Source: Promethearchaeota archaeon
Lineage (GTDB): Archaea; Asgardarchaeota; Lokiarchaeia; Sigynarchaeales; SOKP01
Length of the DNA stretch: 6,114 nucleotides
Reading direction: 5' to 3'
Assembly: GCA_030608765.1 (NCBI GenBank)
Contig: JAUWDN010000085.1
Location: forward strand, 1 to 6,114
The notes beneath the pieces were generated by a model. That model ran no database searches and was not told the DNA's origin. It was given only the letters and a program-made list of their open reading frames with translations. This document shows, piece by piece, positions 1 through 5,614 of the stretch. The translations under genes were made by a program, and so were the position numbers. The number at the start of each line of letters is the position of its first letter. The first letter of the stretch is position 1.

Positions 1-652
1 CATAGTTTTGGCTTACAGAATTTCTTAAAATGTCACCATAATGACAATTCCATAAACCTATCCCTTGATAGCCATTAAAATTTACTCTATTATTGGAAAT
101 TGTATTATAATTACAATCCACTATATAAATCCCTGCATTGATGTTATTATTTACGGAATTATTCGAAATTATATTGTAATTTGAATTTCCTATTGCCATT
201 CCAGCTTCACCGTTTGAATTTACTATATTATTCGAAATTGTAATATAATTGCTAACCCCATAACTTATTCCAGTACCAGTGTTTGAATTTACTGTATTAT
301 TTAAGATTGAGATATAAGAGCTACCACCGAAGGCTATACCTGCCAGTGAATTGATAATCGCATTGTTTCCCGAAACTGTAATATTTTTACAATCCAGAAA
401 ACCTATCCCTTGCTCGCCATTAAAAATTGCTGTATTATTCAAAATTGTACTATAGCTACAATTTCCTAAACCTATTCCATAACCATCGTTGGAAAATACA
501 GTATTATTTAAAATTGAGTTATAAGTACTATTTAATAAACCGATACCTCCTATAAAATTACCAGATACATTATTTCTCAAAATTACATTAAAATTGCTCT
601 CATTTAAACCAATCCCTACAATATCGTTGTTTAAAGCCTTGTTATTAATTAT
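1..652 (-). repeat. Imperfect 69-bp coding repeat (23-residue beta-helix coils)
   Basis: Within the beta-helix gene, equivalent I/L-x-N-N positions fall at residues 142, 165, 188, 211, 234, 257, 280, 303, 326 and 349. Each step is exactly 23 codons (69 bp) with no insertion or deletion. The DNA copies have diverged, but words such as AATAATACAGTA recur. A second register carries Cys or Ser at residues 160, 183, 206, 229, 252, 275, 298, 321 and 344, and most coils have Tyr two residues later. The array continues past the left edge of the window. Confidence 0.85.
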
Positions 653-1075
653 TATTGAATTAGTCACATTTAGTAATCGAATTCCCGTTATGTTTGCCTT
701 CGAAACTGTGCAATTATTGATTGTGAAATATAACCTTGAATTTTGTACATCAATGCAGTATTCAAAATTCTTGTTAACATCGATGGTTACATTTTCGATA
801 ATATATGGATTACCTTGAGTCCCATTACCACCCCCAAACCATGCCTCGCTTTCAGCCCATGTCCAATTATTAGCTCCCGCGTCATCAATTTCAATCGGGG
901 ATGTCAATTCCCAATAACCTGAATTTTTTAAATTTTTAACGTCTTTCGTTATTTCACTATCATTTATAGAACTAGTAGGGTTAAAATTGACATTATTTTG
1001 AGATAAACTAAATAAAATTAACGTACAAATACCTAAAAGAGAAAGTAGAAAGACTCTATTTCTTTTAACATTCAT
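1..1075 (-). CDS. Secreted NosD-like right-handed beta-helix protein, 3' end outside the window
   Basis: This open frame has no stop codon in the window; 358 codons are visible, starting at the ATG complementary to 1073-1075. Residues 1-7 are basic (MNVKRNR), followed by a hydrophobic stretch at about 8-25, so an N-terminal signal peptide or anchor is likely and the protein should act outside the cell. Residues 80-99 carry the block GGGNGTQGNPYIIENVTID, which in archaeal NosD-like proteins leads into the helix. From residue 142 a repeat of the form I-L/S-x-N-N-x-V recurs every 23 residues to the window edge, as expected for PbH1/NosD beta-helix coils. At least 16 N-x-S/T sequons suggest a glycosylated surface protein. 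The start is supported by a GAAGGGAG ribosome-binding site 5 nt upstream. The fold is well supported, but substrate or ligand cannot be told; similar folds occur in polysaccharide-binding or -degrading proteins, adhesins and surface-layer components. No catalytic residues are recognisable. Confidence 0.88.
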   Translation of the reverse strand, partial: MNVKRNRVFLLSLLGICTLILFSLSQNNVNFNPTSSINDSEITKDVKNLKNSGYWELTSPIEIDDAGANNWTWAESEAWFGGGNGTQGNPYIIENVTIDVNKNFEYCIDVQNSRLYFTINNCTVSKANITGIRLLNVTNSIIINNKALNNDIVGIGLNESNFNVILRNNVSGNFIGGIGLLNSTYNSILNNTVFSNDGYGIGLGNCSYSTILNNTAIFNGEQGIGFLDCKNITVSGNNAIINSLAGIAFGGSSYISILNNTVNSNTGTGISYGVSNYITISNNIVNSNGEAGMAIGNSNYNIISNNSVNNNINAGIYIVDCNYNTISNNRVNFNGYQGIGLWNCHYGDILRNSVSQNY

Positions 1076-1080
1076 ATATA

Positions 1081-1122
1081 CTCCCTTCTATGTCTTATGT
1101 ACCTACTAAAATAGTATTTAAA
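1081..1122 (-). promoter_or_regulatory. Promoter and ribosome-binding site of the beta-helix gene
   Basis: On the minus strand a TTTAAATA box lies at 1122-1115. A start site about 25 bp downstream would give a leader of roughly 15-20 nt. GAAGGGAG at 1088-1081 is a purine-rich Shine-Dalgarno sequence 5 nt before the ATG. The spacing fits an archaeal TATA promoter with a short leader; no transcript data support it. Confidence 0.5.
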
Positions 1123-1140
1123 TCTAATGATAGTAAAACC

Positions 1141-1170
1141 AAATTTACTACTAAATTTACCACTAAATTA
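1141..1170. repeat. Short 12-bp tandem repeat
   Basis: AAATTTACTACT is followed by AAATTTACCACT and then a half copy, AAATTA, giving two and a half units. It lies just upstream of the TATA-like box of the beta-helix gene. It could be a regulator-binding site or simply low-complexity AT-rich DNA; its position is the only argument for function. Confidence 0.4.
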
Positions 1171-1199
1171 TAGATTATTGCCCCCAACTTATAGATTTT

Positions 1200-1222
1200 A
1201 AAAAAAAAAGCTCGCTTTTTTT
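1200..1222 (-). terminator. T-tract terminator downstream of pirin
   Basis: Read on the minus strand, a run of A residues and AAG is followed by a CGAG loop, then CTT and a run of ten T residues (complement of the A run at 1200-1209). An eight-base stem, AAAAAAAG/CTTTTTTT, can form around the tetraloop. Archaeal termination often needs only the T-tract. It lies about 85 bp after the pirin stop codon and before the promoter of the beta-helix gene, as expected for a boundary between two transcripts. Confidence 0.5.
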
Positions 1223-1260
1223 CATTAGCGTTAAGTTTAGGATCTATTATTACTATATCG

Positions 1261-1279
1261 TTCCTAATCCAGTTAGGAA
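1261..1279 (-). repeat. Inverted repeat in the pirin 3' untranslated region
   Basis: TTCCTAA and TTAGGAA form a perfect 7-bp stem around a 5-base loop, 29 bp downstream of the pirin stop codon and upstream of the T-tract at 1200-1209. In the pirin transcript it would form a hairpin in the 3' untranslated region, where it may protect the RNA end or help termination. Confidence 0.45.
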
Positions 1280-1307
1280 GGAGGTTTACAAATAAAAGTT
1301 AAGGCGA

Positions 1308-2165
1308 TTATTTATGTTTAATAAATGTACCTTTATTGTATTCATCAAAAGCTATTCTTAATTCTTCTTCACTATTCATGACAATCGGGCCTCTCCACGC
1401 GACAGGTTCTCCTATTGGTTTACCAGAAATCAAAAGAAATCTAACTGATTTATCTTTAGTTTGTATTAAAACTTCATCCCCTTCTTTAAAAATTACCAAG
1501 TGCTCTGTACCAACTATTTCATCCTTGGTTGGATTAAAAGTAGCTTCTCCTTCTATAATATATGCAAAAACATTATAAGTATTATCTATTGCGTGTTTAA
1601 ATACAGAATTTGGCTCTATAGAGACATCTAAATATTCTGGATCGGTTACTATATCTTGTACGGGTCCTTTGACACCATTTACTTCACCACAAATTATTTT
1701 TACCCTCACGCTATCATTTACGATAACTTCGGGAATCTGTTCTTTTATAATATCTCGATAGCGTGGGTCCATCATTTTATGAGACGATGGAAGATTTGCC
1801 CACAATTGAAAGCCAGCTAGGACAGGATCGTTCTCATTCTTCTTCGGCATTTCTTGATGTATTATTCCGCTCCCCGCGGTCATCCACTGAACATTACCAG
1901 CACCTATAACACCACTATTGTCCATACTATCTCCATGCTCAATTTGTCCATGAAGCATATAAGTGATCGTTTCTATTCCACGATGAGGGTGCCATGGAAA
2001 TCCTGCTAAATAGTCGTTAGGATCATTTGAATGGAAATCGTCTAGAAGCAAAAACGGATCTAACGAAGGATCAGCGTATCCAAACGCTCGTTTCAACCTA
2101 ACCCCCGCTCCTTCCATTGTTGATCTACTTTTTAGAGTTACTCTTACTTCTCGAATTTTTGACAT
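1308..2165 (-). CDS. Pirin-family bicupin metalloprotein
   Basis: This 285-residue protein is a complete pirin, a two-domain cupin close to the usual length of the family (about 230-300). The N-terminal cupin (about residues 20-130) has the family hallmarks: DPFLLLDDF at 36-44, FPWHPHRGIETITY at 56-69 and GSGIIHQEMP at 98-107. His59, His61, His103 and Glu105 correspond to the four iron ligands known in human pirin and in the E. coli pirin YhhW. A second cupin domain fills about 175-255 and lacks the ligands, which is normal. Known pirins are Fe(II) proteins: some cleave quercetin as a dioxygenase, others act as transcription cofactors. Which applies here cannot be read from the sequence. There is no signal peptide, so it should be cytoplasmic. 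The first ATG is chosen because the pirin N-terminal strand needs it; the AAGGA directly abutting the start is too close to act as a normal ribosome-binding site. Confidence 0.93.
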   Translation of the reverse strand: MSKIREVRVTLKSRSTMEGAGVRLKRAFGYADPSLDPFLLLDDFHSNDPNDYLAGFPWHPHRGIETITYMLHGQIEHGDSMDNSGVIGAGNVQWMTAGSGIIHQEMPKKNENDPVLAGFQLWANLPSSHKMMDPRYRDIIKEQIPEVIVNDSVRVKIICGEVNGVKGPVQDIVTDPEYLDVSIEPNSVFKHAIDNTYNVFAYIIEGEATFNPTKDEIVGTEHLVIFKEGDEVLIQTKDKSVRFLLISGKPIGEPVAWRGPIVMNSEEELRIAFDEYNKGTFIKHK

Positions 2166-2193
2166 TCCTTTTCGCTTTTCTTTAGTATTTTTC

Positions 2194-2241
2194 TTGTTAT
2201 ACTAAGTTTACATAACTAAACTCAAGTTATAAAAAGTTTTT
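2194..2241 (-). promoter_or_regulatory. Probable pirin promoter with overlapping dyads
   Basis: On the minus strand AAAAACTTTTTATAA (2241-2227) resembles a BRE plus TATA box and would place the start near 2200, leaving a leader of roughly 40 nt. A second AT-rich word, AGTATAAC, near 2204-2197 is an alternative that would give a very short leader. Between them lie two interleaved inverted repeats: AGTTTA/TAAACT (2205-2210 and 2217-2222) and ATAACT/AGTTAT (2212-2217 and 2225-2230). Dyads overlapping a start region are compatible with an operator. Confidence 0.35.
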
Positions 2242-2298
2242 ATTATAAATCATAATGTAATCTCACGATAAATATTGAATTTATAAATTAGTGTTTAT

Positions 2299-2314
2299 AA
2301 TAAATAAGAAAAGA
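2299..2314 (-). terminator. Probable T-rich terminator of grpE
   Basis: About 35 bp after the grpE stop codon the minus strand reads TCTTTTCTTATTTATT, a pyrimidine tract like those that end archaeal transcripts. A 10-bp palindrome, TTCTTAAGAA at 2329-2338, lies between it and the stop codon. The rest of the 183-bp spacer holds the pirin promoter and no open frame of note. Confidence 0.35.
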
Positions 2315-2348
2315 TTTGAGAAGGTAAGTTCTTAAGAATTCGGAATTT

Positions 2349-3194
2349 TTACTGGTTCTTCTCTTCAGATTCTGCTAGCTCTTTTGCCGCTTCCTCTGTT
2401 TCTTCTTGTGTTTCTTTTTCGCTTTCATTGCCAACAGTTTCACGCTCTTTATCTTCTTGAGTGATTTCTTCTTCTAGATTTGCCTCTACCTCGGGTTCTG
2501 GTTCGGGAGGTGCAGGTTCGCGAGAAATAATTACTTTTGCGAATCTAAGTACATTCTTATCCATTTTCCAACCGTCTTGAATGATCTCTATAATCGAATT
2601 ATTAGGAAGATTATCTCTTTCTAGAGAACTCAACGCTTCGTGGTAAGAATAGTCAAACGGATCGTTAACTTTAACATCAATTGGTTCTGTTTTATGAAAC
2701 TTCAAAATGCTAATAAATTGGTCGTAAAATTGCTTTAAAATTGCTGTATTTTCGTCATCGCCATCCAGAGCTTTTTTAAAGGAATCGTACAAAGGTAGGA
2801 AAGATTTTAAAGTTAATCCCGTGTATTCTTTTCTAAGATTTTGCCGGTTTTTATTCCAGCGTTTTTGAGCGTTCTCAAATTCTGCCTGAAGTCTCATATG
2901 TTTATTTTTCCAACTATCGCTTTCTTTTTGATGCTTTGTGAGGAGTTTTTTATCTTTTTTGTTGCTCTCTTTAAGATTATTATATTTCGAGATTAGTTCG
3001 CCAAGATCATGGTATTCGAGTACCTTCTGTTCCTCACCCTCTAAAAGTTTAATGTCTTGCTCTTCTTCTTCGTTTTTAGATTCATTTAACACTTCTTCTT
3101 TAGATTCTACACTTCCTTTTTCAGATGATTCCGCTTCATTCTTTTTTGTGGATTCGTCGTTCATTTTTTCTTTATCCTTCTTTTTTCGAGTCAT
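2349..3194 (-). CDS. grpE: GrpE nucleotide exchange factor with long acidic tails
   Basis: This 281-residue protein is GrpE, the cytoplasmic dimer that opens the DnaK nucleotide pocket to release ADP. About residues 60-125 form the long coiled coil; LQAEFENAQKRW (102-113) matches the conserved A-E-x-x-N segment. LTLKSFLPLYDSFKKALD (127-144) matches the family's LLPVxDSLDRAL helix. The C-terminal beta domain runs from about 168 to 225 and contains DPFDYSYHEAL (178-188) and IIQDGWKMDKNVLRFAKV (204-221), equivalent to the bacterial QKGYxLxxRxIRxAxV. The family is usually 170-210 residues long; the excess is an E/K-rich N-terminal region (1-60) and a Glu-rich tail (226-281, 22 of 56 residues Glu, with a PEPEPE stretch). 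The gene is divergent from dnaK. The first ATG is used here, but Met11 (3162-3164) has AAGGA 10 nt upstream and may be the real start. Confidence 0.93.
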   Translation of the reverse strand: MTRKKKDKEKMNDESTKKNEAESSEKGSVESKEEVLNESKNEEEEQDIKLLEGEEQKVLEYHDLGELISKYNNLKESNKKDKKLLTKHQKESDSWKNKHMRLQAEFENAQKRWNKNRQNLRKEYTGLTLKSFLPLYDSFKKALDGDDENTAILKQFYDQFISILKFHKTEPIDVKVNDPFDYSYHEALSSLERDNLPNNSIIEIIQDGWKMDKNVLRFAKVIISREPAPPEPEPEVEANLEEEITQEDKERETVGNESEKETQEETEEAAKELAESEEKNQ

Positions 3195-3220
3195 TTTCTC
3201 AGATAATACATATTCTATAA

Positions 3221-3232
3221 GATTTATTTAAG
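3221..3232 (-). promoter_or_regulatory. Probable grpE TATA box
   Basis: The minus strand reads CTTAAATAAATC, a TATA-like box centred about 33 bp before the annotated grpE ATG. This predicts a start near 3201 and a leader of only about seven nt for the first ATG (near leaderless), or about 37 nt if Met11 is used. The call rests on pattern and spacing only. Confidence 0.4.
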
Positions 3233-3307
3233 ATTCGATTACACTTTATTGGTAACAATTGTATATTGTAATCCGTTAGGGTAATTTTAGTAAGATATAA
3301 TAAAATA

Positions 3308-3355
3308 AAATTTTTATCATTTTTCGTGATTTATAGATCATTATAAGAAAAATTT
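3308..3355. promoter_or_regulatory. Interrupted dyad upstream of dnaK, possible heat-shock operator
   Basis: Perfect arms AAATTTTT (3308-3315) and AAAAATTT (3348-3355) flank a core with alternating half-sites: ATCA at 3316-3319, TGAT at 3327-3330 and ATCA at 3337-3340, about one helical turn apart. The core also holds TTATAGATCATTATAA (3331-3346), whose ends are inverted. It sits just upstream of the dnaK TATA-like box, in the spacer shared with grpE, where a regulator of both genes would be expected. In DNA this AT-rich some dyads arise by chance. Confidence 0.3.
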
Positions 3356-3367
3356 AATTTTAAGAAT

Positions 3368-3408
3368 AAATTATAATATTAATAGCTAATTCGAATGAGT
3401 TTAGTGAT
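3368..3408 (+). promoter_or_regulatory. dnaK promoter and ribosome-binding site
   Basis: AAATTATAATATT at 3368-3380 is a TATA-like element; a start about 25 bp further on gives a leader of roughly 17-20 nt. GTGAT at 3404-3408 matches the archaeal GGTGAT Shine-Dalgarno core and ends 8 nt before the ATG at 3417, a good spacing that supports this start codon. Confidence 0.5.
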
Positions 3409-3416
3409 TATTTATT

Positions 3417-5423
3417 ATGAGTGAAGAAAGTAAACCAAAGAGAAAAGAAAGAATCATTGGTATAGATTTGGGAACCAGCAATTCCGCGTGTGCGGTATTA
3501 AGTGGAACAGGTCAACCAGAAATTATTCCTGCTGCCGAAGGACGGACCTTAGGGGGCAAGGCATTTCCATCGTATGTAGCATTTGATGAAAATGGTAGAA
3601 AAATTGTGGGCGAACCTGCTAGAAGACAAGCAGTATCTAATCCTGATGGGACAGTTACAGCAATTAAACGTAAAATGGGCTTATCGTATAAAGCTAAAAT
3701 AAAGGTTGGAGCTGAATGGAAAGAATTTACGCCAGAAGAGATTTCTGCGATGATCCTTAAAAAAATAAAGAATGATGCGAGTGCGTATCTTGGCCAAGAA
3801 GTTAAAAAAGCGGTTATTACGGTTCCTGCATACTTCAATGACGCTCAACGAACCGCTACTAAGAATGCAGGCGAGATTGCGGGACTTGAAGTGGTGCGAA
3901 TGATTAATGAACCAACGGCGGCTTCATTAGCTTACGGTCTCGATAAAGACACGAAAGGTAAGCTCCTAAAAATATGTGTTTTAGATTTAGGCGGAGGAAC
4001 CTTTGATATAACGATAATGGAGTATGGAGAAGGTGTTGTTGAAGTTATGTCTACTGCGGGCGATACTCAGCTCGGGGGCACCGACATGGACAACGCTATA
4101 ATTGATTGGATAATTAATAACTTCCAAAAGAAAGAAGGCATCGATCTTAAGGGAGACAGTAAAGCAATGATTAGAATCAAAGACGCTGGTGAGAAAGCTA
4201 AAATCGAACTCTCTACTACATTAAGTACTCAAATTAATTTACCTTATATTACTCAAAAGGATGGAAATCCTGTTCACATAGAAGTTGAACTCACAAGAGC
4301 AAAATTGGAACAATTGATTGAACCAACTCTAAGAAGACTGGATCCGATAATGAAGAGAGCTATTTCCGATGCAAAGATGCCAGCGAGTAGCATAGATAAA
4401 GTTATTTTAGTTGGTGGTCCTACAAGAATGCCTTCCGTTCAGAAGAGGTTTAAGGATTTCTTTGGCAAAGAACCTGAACATTCCGTCGATCCTATGGAAT
4501 GCGTAGCTATCGGAGCTGCGATTCAAGCAGGCATTATCGCAGGAGTTGTTGATGATTTATTACTACTAGATGTTACTCCATTATCCTTAGGGGTAGAAAC
4601 TTTAGGTGGAGTATTTACAAAATTAATTGAAAGAAATTCTACTATACCCACCGAAAAACAGCAGATTTTTAGTACAGCTGCAGACAATCAACCTGCCGTA
4701 ACAATAAATGTTTTACAAGGAGAACGAGCAATGGCAAAAGACAATATTCCTTTAGGAATGTTTCATCTTACAGGAATACCCCCTGCTCGTCGAGGAATTC
4801 CACAAATTGAAGTTAAATTCTCGATTGATGCTGATGGTATCGTCCATGTTACTGCTAAAGATTTAGGTACTGGTAAAGAGACAGGGATTACAGTTACCGG
4901 AGCAAAAGGGCTTACACCTGAAGAAATTGAAGAGAAAGTAAGAAACGCAGAACAATTCGAAGAAGAAGACAAGATAGTTAAAGAATTGATCGAAGCGAAG
5001 AATAATGCAGATTCGATGATTTACCAAACAAGGAATTTAATGGAAGAAAACAAAGACAAAATTGAAGAAAACGAAAAAACTGAAATAGAGTCCGCCCTAA
5101 AATCCTTAGAAGAAGACATTAAAACAGACGACCTTCAAAGAATTAAATTAGGTGTCGAAAACTTGCAACAATCAATGCATAGTTTCTCTCAAAGAATTTA
5201 TTCGCAACAAACACAAGACCAAGCGTATCAACAAGCAGCTCAACAAGCCCAACAAGCAGCGAGTGGAATGGGTGGTATGCCTCCTGGAGGAATGGGCGGA
5301 GTCCCGCCTGGTGATATGGGAAGTGCTGGTGCTGGCGGAGCGTCGTACAAGAAAGATAAAGACAAAAAAGAGAAGGACAAAAAGCGCGTTGTGGATGTAG
5401 ATTGGGAAGAATCCGACGAATAA
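3417..5423 (+). CDS. dnaK: Hsp70 chaperone DnaK
   Basis: This 668-residue protein is a complete cytoplasmic Hsp70. The ATPase domain (about 11-375) holds phosphate loop 1, [11 protein letters not shown] (13-23), catalytic-site Lys84, [17 protein letters not shown] (136-152), [12 protein letters not shown] (163-174), phosphate loop 2, [11 protein letters not shown] (189-199), and the adenosine motif LVGGPTRMP (331-339). The linker is [12 protein letters not shown] (379-390). The substrate-binding beta domain runs to about 495 and the helical lid to about 600. The 23-27-residue insert of proteobacterial DnaK is absent after KRKMG (84-88), as in archaeal and Gram-positive forms. The C-terminus is unusual: a Gly/Met/Pro-rich stretch (617-641), then a charged Lys-rich block (645-657), then [11 protein letters not shown], a version of the bacterial VVDAEFEE ending. 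There is no eukaryotic EEVD. DnaK binds exposed hydrophobic segments, with DnaJ (downstream) triggering ATP hydrolysis and GrpE (divergent) driving exchange. Confidence 0.98.
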   Translation: MSEESKPKRKERIIGIDLGTSNSACAVLSGTGQPEIIPAAEGRTLGGKAFPSYVAFDENGRKIVGEPARRQAVSNPDGTVTAIKRKMGLSYKAKIKVGAEWKEFTPEEISAMILKKIKNDASAYLGQEVKKAVITVPAYFNDAQRTATKNAGEIAGLEVVRMINEPTAASLAYGLDKDTKGKLLKICVLDLGGGTFDITIMEYGEGVVEVMSTAGDTQLGGTDMDNAIIDWIINNFQKKEGIDLKGDSKAMIRIKDAGEKAKIELSTTLSTQINLPYITQKDGNPVHIEVELTRAKLEQLIEPTLRRLDPIMKRAISDAKMPASSIDKVILVGGPTRMPSVQKRFKDFFGKEPEHSVDPMECVAIGAAIQAGIIAGVVDDLLLLDVTPLSLGVETLGGVFTKLIERNSTIPTEKQQIFSTAADNQPAVTINVLQGERAMAKDNIPLGMFHLTGIPPARRGIPQIEVKFSIDADGIVHVTAKDLGTGKETGITVTGAKGLTPEEIEEKVRNAEQFEEEDKIVKELIEAKNNADSMIYQTRNLMEENKDKIEENEKTEIESALKSLEEDIKTDDLQRIKLGVENLQQSMHSFSQRIYSQQTQDQAYQQAAQQAQQAASGMGGMPPGGMGGVPPGDMGSAGAGGASYKKDKDKKEKDKKRVVDVDWEESDE

Positions 5424-5451
5424 GTTCTATATTATATGTGAAATAACTCCA

Positions 5452-5487
5452 TTTTATTTCTTTTTCTTATTTTTAAAGTTTTTTAGA
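5452..5487 (+). terminator. T-rich terminator of dnaK
   Basis: About 30 bp after the dnaK stop codon there are successive T tracts (TTTTATTTCTTTTTC, TTATTTTT, TTTTTT), typical of archaeal intrinsic termination. No strong GC stem precedes them. Their presence argues that dnaK and dnaJ are at least partly separate transcripts. Confidence 0.5.
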
Positions 5488-5500
5488 AGTATTATTTTTT

Positions 5501-5514
5501 AAAAGTTTATATAT
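5501..5514 (+). promoter_or_regulatory. Probable dnaJ promoter (BRE plus TATA)
   Basis: AAAAGTTTATATAT is a strong match to an archaeal purine BRE followed by a TATA box. It predicts a start near 5535 and a leader of about 80 nt before the dnaJ ATG. A closer TATA-like word, CTTATAAG at 5583-5590, is an alternative that would make dnaJ almost leaderless. Confidence 0.45.
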
Positions 5515-5559
5515 TTCTTTATAGATAAGCTAATACCTAAAAAGATAAATTTCATAATT

Positions 5560-5578
5560 AATTCTAGTTAATAGAATT
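5560..5578 (+). repeat. Inverted repeat in the dnaJ leader
   Basis: AATTCTA and TAGAATT form a perfect 7-bp stem around the 5-base loop GTTAA. If transcription starts near 5535, the hairpin lies in the dnaJ leader; if the CTTATAAG box is used, it is an upstream dyad next to the promoter. Either a heat-labile RNA hairpin or an operator is possible, but the stem has only one G-C pair and is weak. Confidence 0.35.
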
Positions 5579-5614
5579 TTAACTTATAAGAGATCATAAC
5601 GTGGCAATTAGATA

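Noticed and set aside
1..60. Lipoprotein reading of the beta-helix signal (LLGIC around residue 17)
   Set aside because: The residue before Cys17 is Ile where Gly or Ala is usual, and the hydrophobic segment continues well past the Cys. A plain signal peptide or anchor fits better. The coding bases lie at the 5' end of the gene near 1025.
1..652. CRISPR-like regular spacing (69 bp) of AATAATACAGTA-type words
   Set aside because: The repeats are imperfect, there are no distinct spacers, and a continuous reading frame with 23-residue beta-helix coils explains the spacing.
594..818. Plus-strand open frame of 74 codons
   Set aside because: It lies antisense inside the beta-helix gene, has no ribosome-binding site and shows no recognisable motif. 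The minus frame has a signal peptide and ordered repeats.
1278..1362. GGAAGGAGG on the plus strand followed by short ATG frames near 1314
   Set aside because: It looks like a strong ribosome-binding site, but the first ATG is too far away and opens only about 15 codons. The purine run is the right arm of the 1261-1279 inverted repeat plus adjacent bases.
1336..1578. Plus-strand open frame antisense to pirin
   Set aside because: It is a shadow of a well-supported pirin frame and its translation has no family signature.
2938..3231. Ser/Phe-rich plus-strand open frame opposite grpE
   Set aside because: Its composition is the antisense reading of Glu/Lys codons, and grpE has clear conserved motifs on the other strand.
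3255..3269. ACAAT/ATTGT dyad in the grpE-dnaK spacer
   Set aside because: It is only a 5-bp stem in very AT-rich DNA and cannot be distinguished from chance without conservation data.
3512..3838. Minus-strand open frame of 108 codons inside dnaK
   Set aside because: It is antisense to the most conserved part of the Hsp70 ATPase domain and has no start signal or motif of its own.
5152..5400. Plus-strand open frame of 82 codons in another frame of the dnaK tail
   Set aside because: It overlaps the low-complexity Gln/Gly/Lys-coding end of dnaK and is explained by its repetitive codons.
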